Of a stretch of 64,000 nucleotides of DNA, positions 47,276 to 58,309 are shown piece after piece; position 1 is the stretch's first letter; each line of letters starts with the position of its first letter. The notes under the pieces are model-generated. The model was given only the letters and a program-made list of their open reading frames with translations. It was not told the DNA's origin and did no database searches. This DNA is from Camellia lanceoleosa (Eukaryota > Streptophyta > Magnoliopsida > Ericales > Theaceae). The stretch spans positions 63,251,018-63,315,017 of the forward strand of contig CM045763.1 of NCBI GenBank assembly GCA_025200525.1, given 5' to 3'. The position numbers and the translations under genes were made by a program.

Positions 47276-48577
47276 TTGTTTTTGCCACAAATGGGGCCAT
47301 TCTTTGCCGAAAAACTCTCAAATTGGATTGCAACTTTAGACGGCTTAGAAAAGCTGAATTTCTGGGGTTTCGGGATAAATGCACTGTTCCTGCTAAGTTA
47401 TACCTCGTTGTGTTTTCCGTTCCTCCATGCCGCGGCTAGGTGTTGGAACCCGATTACACATGCTTTTCAGCTTTAAGGACAAGAAATATGTCCGACAATT
47501 GAAGAGTTACAAGTTTTGATGGAACCCAGGCGTAACAAGGAAAACCTGCCCCAGTCCCGTTTTAGTCACATTTAGGCTTTAGGAAGGATGTGTGGGCCCA
47601 CTTTACACGATGCCTAATCTTTGGTTCGCAACGGAGAGTTGGATATTCCTAGCCTTATTCATTGATTTTTTGACGCCGGCTACCGCGGCGACCGTCTTTG
47701 GCTAAATTTTAGGCAACATGCCCTTTGCTTGTGTATGTTAGCTCATTTTCTTCTTGCCCCAGGTTTCAAAGGGTCTAGCATTCGCTTGATCAAAGTAGCC
47801 CAAGGCTTGAAAGAGGGCAAGAGCTGCATTGGCTTGACACTGGACGAGACTTTGATGGGCTTAGATGCCTTCCATCGACAGGAGACAAACAAACTCACAG
47901 GAAGTCCACCACTTTTGCAAGTACTGTTTCCCATCCTTCTCACATGTGTTTCTCACATTACTCGGCACTCATGCTCTGTTTTTCTCTCAAAATCTGTTCT
48001 CACTTTTTCTCTCCACATACACCTCTCTATTTTTTAATCTCTCTTATTTTTTGTCTTTCCCTAGATATGGCTCACGGATAGGTTGAAGGTGGTGGACTCA
48101 TGCCCTGTATATTCAGCATGATGTTATTTCTTTCGCCCACGGCTGGTCGATTTCCTGAACGAGGGATGGTGGTGCCACTGGATGTGCAACAGGTCCGCTA
48201 TTGACATTACTTGGCGTTACTCCTGGTTGGATCTACCTGAGATAAGCTACAACATGGCTCGACAACCTGACATTTAGTTGATTCGATTTACTCACTGTGT
48301 CTTCTACTTTCCATTCCGATTCAGGCATCAGTTCGGACACGACCAGATTTGCCCAGAAGATGGGGTAGAGTACCCTGCTTTATTTCCAATCCGAGGTTCA
48401 CAACTAGCTCGATATCCTACTGCATGGAGGACAAGAGAACTTCTGGCTCCCGCTCCCAATTTTTGTTGTACCCTTTCTGGTGAATGCATAGCTTGGCTTG
48501 AAGAAGAAGCACGAACCGGGCCTACTTTAGCATCTGAAGCTTCCACAAGCTCTGGGAAGGGACGCAGGAACACCTGA
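47276..48577 (+). pseudogene. DUF7745-like gene, two exons, antisense to element B
   Basis: Exon 1, 47276-47920, starts MFLPQMGPFFAEKLSNW, then 'FPFLHAAARCWNPITHAFQ', 'ICPTIEELQVLMEPRR', 'RLIKVAQGLKEGKSCIGL' and 'ETLMGLDAFHRQE'. Intron 47921-48064 (GT-AG, phase 0). Exon 2, 48065-48577, 'IWLTDRLKVVDSCPVYS', 'FRFRHQFGHDQICPEDG', ends GKGRRNT. One frame runs through both exons; the only breaks are single nonsense codons (exon 1: TAA 47474, then TAG, TAA, TGA; exon 2: TGA, TAG). The 'CPTIEE' and 'WNP.TH.F' context resembles DUF7745/plant-mobile-domain relatives common in plant gypsy elements. Assignment is from memory. Confidence 0.65.
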
Positions 48578-49244
48578 CTCATCTGTGCCCTAAGTTTATT
48601 ACTTTGATCTAACTTTCAAGTTTTCCTTTTGAATGTAATAAAAAGCACCTTTGATATGTATCAAGAGTTAGAGAACTTTGTATTAAAATCAATGAAATTG
48701 GAGTTGTGGGCACTGAAAATTTTTCTTTTGGTCCAAAAATGGTCTAAGTCGTAAAAAGATTAATTTGAACTTTTATTAAAACTTTTTAAAACCATTTTCG
48801 ATAAGGATCACAATTGGACACACTTGGAATCTATCCTCGAGATGTACAACCCCGAATCTAGCAAATGGAAAGTTTCCCCTTGTCTGAATAGGACTGCACT
48901 GTACTGTAACCAGCTCTCATAGTGAAGATCACAACCGAACTTTCAGATAATGAGCAGACAAAGATGCCTTGATCAAACACATGGACACAGTTGATTTGGA
49001 AGTGTTTATGGCTGGACTTTGGACTGAAGTTGCCTACGTATCCAAAAGATGGAAATTAAGCCTTACGTAGTTCGGTTCGGGTTCACTCGGGTATTAACAC
49101 TCTCCTTTTACCCTCTAACTTTTGCCAAGGCCGCCTTTTCTAGGTTTTCAACCTTGCGAGCTTAGTTTTTCTTATTTCCAATTTTTTGTGCTCTAACTTT
49201 TGCCTAGGTCGCTCTTCCGGGTTTTCAACCTAATGAGCCACTTA
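48578..49244 (-). other. Region between DUF7745-like gene and integrase of B
   Basis: AT-rich, no ORF. It includes the 3' flank of the antisense gene and a small duplication of 'ctctaacttttgcc' with 'ttttcaacct' (49110-49235) just past the integrase C-terminus. Confidence 0.45.
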
Positions 49245-50269
49245 GGGGTAATATTTTTTCAACTTGTCCATGTTGATTGGTTGGGAAAATTCAAGGCCAT
49301 CTAGATCCATAAGAATGACAGCTCCACTCGACCAAATTGATTTGATGATGTAAGGACCAGTCCAATTGGGTCTGAACTTGCCCCTAGGGTCATGGATGGG
49401 AGCTTAGTTGTCTTTCAGCACCAAATCCCCTTCCTTCAGATTCCTGGACTTAACTTTCTTATTGAAAGCCTTGGCGATTCTGCGTTGATATCCTTGGACA
49501 TCGTACAGTGCTCTTAGCCTCCTCTCGTCGAACAACATTAGTTCCTCAAACCTGCTCTGCTGCCAATCCGCTTCTGCTATCTGGCACTCAGCTATAACTC
49601 GTAGCGACAAAACCTCCACTTTAATCGACAGAACGGCTTCCATTCCATAAACCAAAAAATACAGCGTTGCCTCGGTAGATGTCCGAATTGATGTTCTGTA
49701 CCTCCAGAGAAAATGGCAATTTGTCTGGCCAGTCCCTATAAGTTTCCACCATCTTTTGTAGAATGTGCTTAATGTTTTTGTTGGCGGCCTCAACAGCTCC
49801 GTTGGTTTGCAGCCAGTATATGGATGACTTATGAAAAGCCACGTTGTATTTCTCCAACAAGTCGATCACTTCTTTCTTAAAGTGGGAACCATTGTCTGGA
49901 ATGATCTCATTCAAGACCCCATAATGACAAATGATGTTATTCCTAATGAACTTGGCTACGTGCGATGCTTTTAGCACTGCATAGGATTAGGCCTCGACCC
50001 ACTTTGTTAAGTAGTCTATTGCCACCAAAATATACTCATGCCCATTCGAGCCTTTTGGCGTAACTGCCCCAATAACATCAATTCCCTAGACAGAAATGGC
50101 CATGGTGAAGTCATATTGTACAGCATCGATGACAGGATATTCATGCGATTTCTATGAATTTGGCATTTGTGGCATCGCCGAACAAAATTGATACAATCCT
50201 CCTCCATGGTTAATAACCCTGCCTGAGAATCTTCTGAGCCAACATCACTCCGCTCATATGTGATCCGCA
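49245..50269 (-). pseudogene. Integrase of element B
   Basis: Zinc region 'CINFVRRCHKCQIH', first Asp in a GIDVIG context near 50070 (out of frame with its neighbour), 'YLTKWVEA', second Asp in IIPDNGSHF and Glu in GAVEAANKN, then 'LKEGDLVLKDN' and 'KFRPNWTGPYIIKSI' to about 49245. Stops and frameshifts occur around 49990, 50100 and 49405. Confidence 0.85.
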
Positions 50270-50977
50270 CTCCCTTCTGTGAATGGCCTCCATTAGGCGC
50301 TTTGATTCTTCTGCATCAACACACAGCTTGTGCATTCCCAGATGGCCTCGTTTATACAATTTACCCCCGCAGATGATAAACTGAGCAGCCATTCTCTGTA
50401 TTGCCCTTTTATCTTTGGCATTTGCCCCTGGTGGATAAACCTCCTTTTCTAAGAAGTTCCAGATATCATGATACCAAGGGTTTTGATCTTGTACTTCATC
50501 TATTGGAGCGATCAATTTGTAGGTCGGCACATACCTCGGTTCAATAATGATCGGATGCATCCGGACTCCCAAAGGGATGTTAATCATAGAAGATAGAGTT
50601 GATAAAGCATCAGTGAACCTGTTGTTCTCTCTTAACAGATGCGTGAAGGTTAGCTTCTCAAACCTAGAAATCAGCACATCCAGGGTTTGGTGATAGATTT
50701 TCATCGTTTCTTCCTTAACCTTCCAGTCTCCTTTTGCTTGAGACAAAACCAGGTTCCAGTCCCTAATAACATCCAACCATTTTGACCCTAGTTCCAGGGC
50801 AGCTTCCAGTGTGGCGATACATGCCTCGTATTCTGCTTCGTTGTTAGATATTTTAAACTAGAGTTTGAAAGCTAAGGGTTTGTGGGAATTGTCGAGTGCT
50901 ATCAGCAACACCCCTATCCCATAACCGTACTGATTAGACGCTCCATCAAAATACATGGTCCAAATATCTTCCTCAGC
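50210..50977 (-). pseudogene. Second RNase H and linker of element B
   Basis: 'MYFDGASNQYGYG' and 'NNEAEYEACIATLEAAL' mark the archaeal-like RNase H. The third motif, normally GDS, reads VIRDWNLVLSQ, keeping an Asp in altered context. The frame 50776-50210 continues into the linker and integrase zinc region. A stop separates the first two motifs. Confidence 0.8.
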
Positions 50978-51691
50978 CTACAGAATGGCCTCATCTGGGA
51001 ACAAATACTCTACTACTTCATACCCTTCCATTGGGTGATCTGCCAGGAACTCAACTACCTCTCTCCCTTGGACAGACTTGCGAGTCACATATTTCAAATC
51101 AAATTCGGAGAGAAGAAGCAACCAATGAGCTAGCCTACCCGTAAGTCCTAGTTTCTCGAAGAGATATTTGATGGAATCTAATCTCAAACCAGAATTGCGA
51201 AGTGAGCTAACAGTAGTGCCTCAACTTCTTGGTAGCCCATACCAAGGCCAAACAAGCCTTCTCCAGCAGGGTGTAACGGGTCTCATATTTCAGCATCTTC
51301 TTACTCAAGTAATAGATAGCTTTCTCCACTCTATCCTCAGATTCCTGCGCAAGCATGCAGTCCATAGTCTTGTCGGTTACTGACAAATACAAAATCAACG
51401 GTTTCCCTGGCTTTAGCGGTGACAATACGAATGGGTTCTGAAGATACTACTTGATCTGCTCAAAAGCAACCTGGCATCGTTCACCCATTGGAATTTCTTT
51501 CCTTTCTTTAGGAGACCAAATAGTGGTTCACAAGTCAAGGTTAATTTTGCAGTAAACCGTCTTATGAATTGCATTTTTCCAAAAAAGCCTTGCACCTCCT
51601 TTTTAGTCCTTGGTGGTGGCATTTCTAAGATGGCCTTCATTTTGGAAGGATCAACCTCAATGCCCCTCTGTGTAATCAAGAACCCCAGCAT
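50978..51691 (-). pseudogene. RT connection and gypsy RNase H of element B
   Basis: 'MLGFLITQRGIEVDPSK' and 'EMPPPRTKKEVQGFFGKM' (connection), then 'LILYLSVTDKTMDCMLAQE', 'YYLSKKMLKYETRYTLLEK' (RNase H) and 'WLLLLSEFDLKYVTRKS'. It spans three frames (51691-51413, 51425-51207, 51187-50978). Confidence 0.85.
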
Positions 51692-52937
51692 CTTCCCTAT
51701 TGTGACACCAAAAGTGCATTTCTGTGGATTTAATCACAACCGATATTCCCTGATCCGTTAGAAGAATTTCTTCAAGGCGGTGTAGTGGCCCTCTCTTTCC
51801 TTGGACTTGACAATTATGTCGTCCATGTACACCTCAACCTCTTTATGGATCATATCATGCAAGATAGTGGTTGCAGCCCGTTGATAAGTAGCCCCATCAT
51901 TTTTTAAACCAAACAGCATCACCCGGTAGCAGTAGGTTCCCCACGGCGTGGTGAAGACAGTCTTCTCCCTATCTTCGGGTGCCATCAAGATCTGGTTATA
52001 CCCAGAAAACCCATCCATAAAAGAGAGCAACGCATGACCTGCGGTGAAGTCCGCCAATTCGTCGATGTGCGGTAGAGAAAGAAATCGCCTGGACTAGCTT
52101 TGTTCAGATCTCTGAAATCCAACACACCCGAATTCTGCCATCTTTCTTTGGCACCAAAACAATATTGGCCAACGACGTAGGATACTCAGATACTAGCAAA
52201 AACCCTATGTCTATCTGCTTGGTGACCAATAGTGGTTCACAACTCAAGGTTAATTTTGCAATAAACCGTCTTATGAATTGCACTTTTCCAGAAAGCCTCG
52301 CATCTCCTTTTCAGTCCTTGGTGGTGGTATTTCTAGAATGGCCTTGCTTTTGGAAGGATAAACCTCAATGCCCCTTTGTGTAATCAAGAACCCCAGCATC
52401 TTCCATGCTGTGACACTAAAAGTGCATTTATGTGGATTCAGTCGCAACCGATATTCCCTGATCCGTTGGAAGAATTTCTTCAAGGTGGTGTAGTGGCCCT
52501 CTCTTTCCTTGGACTTGACAATCATGTCGTCCACATATACCTCAACCTCTTTGTGGATCATATCATGCAAGATAATGGTTGCAGCCCATTAACAAGTAGC
52601 CCTAGCATTTTTTAAACCGAACGGCATCACTTTGTAGCAGTAGGTTCCCCACGGCGTGGTGAAGGCAGTCTTCTCCCTATCTTCGGGTGCCATCAAGGTC
52701 TAGTTATACCCGAAAAATCCATCCATAAAGGAGAGCAACGCATGGCTTGCAGTGAAGTCCACCAATTCGTCGATGTACGGTAGAGGAAAGTCATCCTTCG
52801 AACTGGTTTTGTTCAGATCTCTGAAATCCACACACACCTGAATTTTGCCATCTTTCTTCGGCACTGGAACAATATTAGCCAACCAAGTAGGATACTCAAA
52901 TACTACCAAAAACCCTACATCTATCTGCTTGGTTACC
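51518..52937 (-). repeat. 710-bp tandem duplication inside RT of element B
   Basis: 51518-52227 and 52228-52937 match by eye along their whole length ('tagtggttca' at 51521 and 52230; 'ctatctgcttggt' at 52211 and 52921). The junction at about 52224 joins 'ggtgacc' to 'gaccaa', with short overlap. The copies have since diverged. Confidence 0.92.
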
Positions 52938-53179
52938 TCTTCCTTGATTTTTAAAGCCCAATCCGGGCATATTCTCCGAAGCTTCTGCTTAACGGGTCGG
53001 GCCTCAGGGTTAAGAGGGATCCGGTGCTGTACAATCTCAGGATCGATTCCTGGCATGTCTTCATAGGACCACGCAAAAACATCTTTGAAATCTTTTAATA
53101 AAGCGACTAAACGCTCACGTTCCTCCGAAGACAATGTGGACCCGATCTGGACCAGACGCGGATCCTTCTCAGTATCCAC
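51518..53179 (-). pseudogene. Reverse transcriptase of element B with internal duplication
   Basis: The frame 53179-52700 starts 'MDTEKDPRLVQIGSTL', includes 'PSKDDFPLPYIDELVDF'-type sequence (here TSSKDDF) and 'LLSFMDGFFGYN'. The palm and YVDDM motif appear at 52570-52271, and again as YMDDI at 52057-51758 with a second 'LLSFMDGFSGYNQI'. So fingers/palm are encoded twice in tandem. A stop interrupts the first palm, and the duplication would fuse a connection domain to a second finger domain. Not functional as one polymerase. Confidence 0.9.
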
Positions 53180-53230
53180 ATTAATTGAAATGATTTCATC
53201 AACAAGGGGTTTTACAAACCTCTCCTCCTC

Positions 53231-54234
53231 TCAATCAATCAAATGTTTCAAAACCAGAGAAATTCCTTCCTCATCGTTTTTATCAAAATTTTGAAAGTCA
53301 TGATCAATGCAATACACAAGTGGCACAGAAAAGTACTCAGAAACAGCAGTGGTACCATTCTCATTCAAAGCTTCCAGCACATCCAATTCCTCAGTTACAA
53401 CCGACTCAAAAGAAAAGAAAAAAGACAATCTAGACAAAACAACAGCATCCGAGTTATCAACCCCAGGAATACCGAACTCCGACTCAGAAAAACTAGAATC
53501 TGATTCCGACTCGACAAACTCAGTGGAATCAAATTCCGGCTCGCTACTTGATTCAGAACTACTGGATAAAAAGCCCTCCTCTAACTGCCAAATGAGGGAG
53601 AATGCGACAGATGCATCCAGAATACCACTAGAAGGGTCTACACCTGATTGATCTCTAATCATGGAAACGATGAAGTCATCCCCCAAGCTCTCCGATTTGA
53701 TCTGAAGATCCGAAAGGAGACATGCCAGTGCTGCTCCTATCTCAAGTTCATTGCTGTTGGACTCATCCTCTGTACTCTGTTTTGACTTAGCAGGTAAGTC
53801 AGTCTGTTCCTCTGTAGCTTCATCCTCTTCCAGCTGTAAGTCGAAGAAAATCTCAAAGCCAGGCAAACGCTGCTTCTCAATGTTCAACCATGGCTCAGGA
53901 ACGCCGCAAAATGAGAAGTCCCCCCCTCCAGGACAAAGTGGCCATTTAGGGTTCCCTGAATTGGTCTATGTGCAAGCTCATAGTGCTTTCCACTTTGCTT
54001 TGCTTTGGCTCTTCCTGCCATTTCCTTTCCTTTTCTCACCCAGTCCTCTTTGGTTAACGTATAGCCCAAGCCAAAGGTATGAGGGTTATGTGGCACTTCG
54101 GCCAATGCGGTAACGCCCTTCCGACCGCTCTTTCCTAATCCCATCCCAGGTACATGTTGTAGTTTATTCATGAGGTAAACTGACTGAGCACTGACATACA
54201 ACCCCTCATCAATAGCTAAGATGTTTTGTACCAC
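53231..54234 (-). pseudogene. G-patch and acidic linker of element B
   Basis: 54234-53884 encodes 'LQHVPGMGLGKSGRKGV' and 'GLGYTLTKEDW' (G-patch-like). The next frame, 53887-53231, is a Glu/Ser/Asp-rich linker ('SSSESSSEPEFDSTEF') leading into RT. It corresponds to 1-316 of element D at its start. Confidence 0.7.
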
Positions 54235-54885
54235 TCAGGCCTCAGCCAAGGTAAACCCAGACAGGAAAACATCCTCATCGCCGTGCACAATTTCCAGTAC
54301 CAACATAGTGACCTCAGGCGGAGGATGTATAGAAGAATTCCCAAAAATAATGGCTACTCCCTTCCCATGGGGGTACTTCATTATCTGATGCAAAGTGGAA
54401 GAAACTACTTTTACTTGGTGCAGCCACGGTCTCTCAAGGAGTAAATGAAAATTGGCCGGAACATCCAAGATGTGAAACTCAATATCCTGTTGCACCGGGC
54501 CAACCTACGTTCTAATTCGAACTGTCCCCATCACCTTCCGACTTGTATTGTCATAAGCCCGAATCACCTCGGCCGTTGGTACAAAGTCTGCTGGCTTCAG
54601 GCCAATAGCATAGGCCGTGCGCGACGGACACACATTAATTGCAGACCCAGTATCAACCAAGACAACTGGTAACCACTTCTCTTTACATTCAACAGAGATG
54701 TATAGTGGTTTGTTATGCACAGAGCCCTCGAGCGGCAATTTCTTATCTGTGAAAGTCAAAGTCGGCAAAGCGCCTCCTTGGAAGACCAGTCCCACTAACT
54801 GCTTGAGAGTTGTGTCGATAGACAGCTTAGCCTTATCCATTGCTGATAGGACGGCTTGCCTGTGTACCCGTGAAGCCATGAGCAA
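54235..54885 (-). pseudogene. Aspartic protease of element B
   Basis: 'VVLVDTGSAINVCPSR' (active site), 'YAIGLKPADFVPTAEV', 'MGTVRIRT', then a TAG where D has CAG, then 'QQDIEFHILDVPANFHLLL'. One nonsense codon (about 54505) is the main lesion. Confidence 0.88.
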
Positions 54886-55263
54886 CCCCTAAATGGATAT
54901 GTCTACTTAAATCTTCTTTAGCTACTTCAGTACAGCCTCTTCTTCTAGCAGTTTCTCATTCTGCTTTTCTGCCTCCTTATCTTTTCCAAATGCTTCTGGT
55001 TGGTCCAAGTGTAGGGGCTTGAAGTACCGCCCGCTCCTAGTCATGTGATCCACTTCTTCAGAATACCAAGTATCATCTAGCCGGTTCTGTCTCCAATCTT
55101 CATCAGTGTGGGCAAGATGCAAATCATCATTTTCCCTCCACATTCCTCTAGCAACTGATAAGCAACTATCCGGTTCCGTCATAAGTATTTCTGAATCCAC
55201 ATCACAATCAGCCCCCACAGGGGCATTGGCTTTTCCAATTTTCTGTCTATTCTCATCTCTTTC

Positions 55264-56079
55264 CTATTCAAACCGCTTCAGTGCGCCCTCCTGCTCTGTA
55301 TCAGCTGTAGTAACACTACTCAATTCCTGAGTGGAATTCTTAGTACTGATGCTCTCCGGCAACTTTCCCTTGTCATCAACCATTCCGGTCGTTGTAGCAG
55401 TTCCTGCTTCCAACTGTTCTAGCTTTGATTGAGACCCCTTATCCACATCCGGTTCATCATTGAGCCACTCCAAATTATCCACTAATCCGTTCATATCAAA
55501 CCAGTCAATCTGTACACTCCCCAGATCTTGTTCATCGAAGAACTGCAGATTGCTGATGTCCTCCTCGAAGTCGGCTAAGTCATCCAGTCCCTGGCTTGGT
55601 CTATCCTCCCGAACTACATCAACCTCCATTCTTGTCGGTAACTCCAGCTTTGGTTTTGCCTGATTGGTTGGCACAATGTAGCGGCAAGGGTTGTATTCTT
55701 CTTCAGATGAGTCCACGGAGCCCTCAGGCGTTGAACTGACATTCCCATTCTCCACCAAGGTTACCCTACCTTCCTCTTTCACAGTCACAACCACAGGTTT
55801 AGGTTGGGATATAGACGCGCTTATCATGCACAAGTCTGTGCTTTTTGGGATGAACAGCACCGGCTTAGGTAGGTAGGAGGGGGTGATTTATATATTGGGG
55901 TCATAAGGGACAGCCAGTGTTTGGATAAGGTTTATTCGCTAGGGTGGAGGGGGTTGGTTATGTAGTGGGAGGTGATTTGTAGTGACGTTAGGCTTTTGAG
56001 AATGCGCTATCACCTTATTGTCAATGAGATCCTAAATCTCATGACGTAATCTAAAGCACTGGTCGGTGTCATGACCATG
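55264..56079 (-). pseudogene. Gag-protease linker of element B
   Basis: Acidic, Ser-rich frame (55860-55264), the counterpart of 1040-1900 in element D. No recognisable domain. Confidence 0.55.
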
Positions 56080-57340
56080 CTATTGGTGGAAGGCATAGTA
56101 TTTGGCCGGGTTGTGTATAGAAGGGAGGGGATTGGGCAATGGGCATTGTTCTAACGGCTTCAAATGCCCTTTTTTTATCAGGACCCTCAACGTCGTAGAT
56201 AAAGACATGTAGAGTGGGGTGAAAACCCTCTGGCCTCGGGGTTTGTGCTTCACAGTTTGTGAGGTTGTGTCGGATGTACGGACAAAGGGGTTGGCAGTTT
56301 TTGGTGTGGTGGTGACCATACCAACATCAAAAGACCTTGTAGCTACACTACTACTCGTAGCCGCATTGGAACTGCGTGTGAAAGCCCTCTTAGGCTGTTC
56401 TTTCTCGTGGTCTATTAGGCCCTGCTTCATTGCATCCTCTATCTGCACCCCTATTTCATAGAGGTTAGCAAAAGTAGGCAGAGGTATGACTATTATCTTC
56501 TGTAATAGTCTTGGTTGCAGATCGCGGACGACCATTCTGATCTGGTCTTTTGTAGCTGGTCGGGTGGTCATCATGGAGGCCTTGGCCCTCCATCGAGTGA
56601 CGAAATCGGAGAAGCCCTCCTTCGACTCTTGGCGAGTTACTTCGAGATCACAAGTTGTGGCCTCGATTTGAGTGTTGTAGGAGTATCGAGCAATAAAGGC
56701 CTCAGCCATCTCTTCCCAGCTCCTTTTTATAGAATCTTCAAGTTTACTATACCAAATGGCCGCAATACCTGACAAGGTCCAACCGAAGAGGGATAACTTT
56801 TGCAGTCTAGATAGGCTCATCGGCCGCAGAATGTCTGAAAATAGTCGCAAGCGGACCATGGGATCACACAAGCCATCAAAGCGGTCTGTATGTAGTATTT
56901 CAAACCGTTCTGATAATGTTACCGCTGCATCGGAATAGCCATCCTCTATATCCGGGATCGAATTGACACCCTAAGCTCGTTTGAAGAATTTCTCAAGCTT
57001 GCTCACTTTCAGTGCAGTAGGGTCGACCTCAAACTCAAACGGCGCCTCGGTTGGGTAAACCGGTGCTTTAGAAGTCTAGGGTGGAACTGGTTCTGCTAGA
57101 ATGTCCGTATTTTCCTGGACATTAGTTGTAACCCCGGGTATTGGAATCCTAACTGGGGGTGGATGTGAAGCAGAAACTGCTGCTTGTTATGGTTGTTGTT
57201 GCTGTTGAAGCCTACTAATCAGCTCACCATCGGCCGCAATTTCGCTATAGCGATGGTGACTTCATTGGCAAAGCAGCATCAAGCATATTCTCAATAGTTT
57301 GTTGAAGTTGACGGAGCATTTCTTCCATATTGACTAATGG
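56080..57340 (-). pseudogene. Gag of element B
   Basis: The capsid core is in one 263-codon frame (56871-56080): 'SLFGWTLSGIAAIWYSKL', 'SWEEMAEAFIARYSYN', 'GFSDFVTRWRAKASMM'. It stops at 'KYYAFHQ', where D has the zinc knuckle CAFHQ...: the first Cys is Tyr and a stop follows. The N-terminal part (56960-57340) is out of frame. Confidence 0.85.
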
Positions 57341-58286
57341 GTGTTGATCTATCAGAACTGGCGTGTACTCTCTTTTCGAAGTGGAAGCAGAAAACTGGAC
57401 TTTGCTAAAGGAAGGTAACTGTCGAACCGATGAGTTATGCCTGACTCTCCTCTATCTTGTAACCGGTGGTAGTGAGGCAAACATTTGTTGTCCTCTTACA
57501 AGATCCCCAGATAGGTAGAGTCGCCTACTCGAGTCTAGAGTGCTTGCGGGGTAACTGCCTCGTTTGAAGCAATCGTGAAACACTCTCTTGCAAAAAGAAA
57601 AATAAAGCAAAAAAGAAACAAAAATCAAAACCGTGACAAAGACTGGCTCAAACAGAAACAACACACAGTTGCAATCTTAAGCTGGATAACCATTCTCAGA
57701 CTAATTTTTGCCGCAAATCTCTGCCTCAAAACTAATACCCTCAAACTGATACCCAGACTTGCAACTGATACATACATTCCTGCAGAATTTCACTCTAAAA
57801 GCACGTATCAAGCAAGTGTGAGCCAAAACACCCCTATGATAGGGTAGGGTTACCATGTCCTAGTTTCGTTAGGAACTAGGGGTTCACTATGCAAACGTGC
57901 AGTTTCAAACAATCCTGCATTTGGGTGAGCAACCTGTCCTAGTTTGGAACAGTCTCTATGGCTTCCGATATGCAACTAGACTGGTTGGTCAAAAAGGGTA
58001 CCTCAGCAAGACTACCTAATATACCTCTCACACCTAACACCGAGAAGTGAAATGATGATTAAACGGCATAGCGGTAGTCCAGATCCAAGGGCTGTGTTCC
58101 CATTGTGGCAGAGCCCGCAATCAGTCAGCCTTTTGGCAAGCTTTTCCAAGCAAGCCTCTGGCAAATCACTCAAGAATAGCAGATGGCAAACACTGTGACT
58201 TAGGCGCACCGATGCAAATGCAATGCAAAGAAACACATAAGTGTAGATAAAATCACATATCATGAGTTCGAGTCAAGTTCTCTAAA
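57341..58286 (-). other. 5' leader of element B
   Basis: No convincing ORF between LTR and gag. It matches 3408-4262 of D up to about 58229; the last 75 bp before the LTR are missing in D. Confidence 0.6.
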
Positions 58287-58304
58287 TCCCCAGCAGAGTT
58301 GCCA
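58287..58304 (-). other. Primer-binding site of element B
   Basis: On the minus strand TGGCAACTCTGCTGGGGA lies five bases after the LTR end (...GAGTCCACA, 58310). This wording is usual after Tat/Ogre LTRs; I cannot assign the tRNA from sequence alone. Confidence 0.75.
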
Positions 58305-58309
58305 GAAAC

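Larger units (their letters stand above)
43260..58309 (-). mobile_element. Ogre-like element B, internal region
   Basis: Minus-strand internal region between LTRs 58310-60821 (5') and 39086 to about 43.2 kb (3'). Order: PBS, leader, gag, linker, protease, G-patch, acidic linker, RT with internal duplication, RNase H, second RNase H, integrase, then two genes on the opposite strand. RT wording such as 'LLSFMDGFSGYNQI', 'PEDREKT.F.TPWGTYCY' and Y(V/M)DD(M/I)IVKSK fits the Ogre branch of Tat. All frames are broken. Confidence 0.82.
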
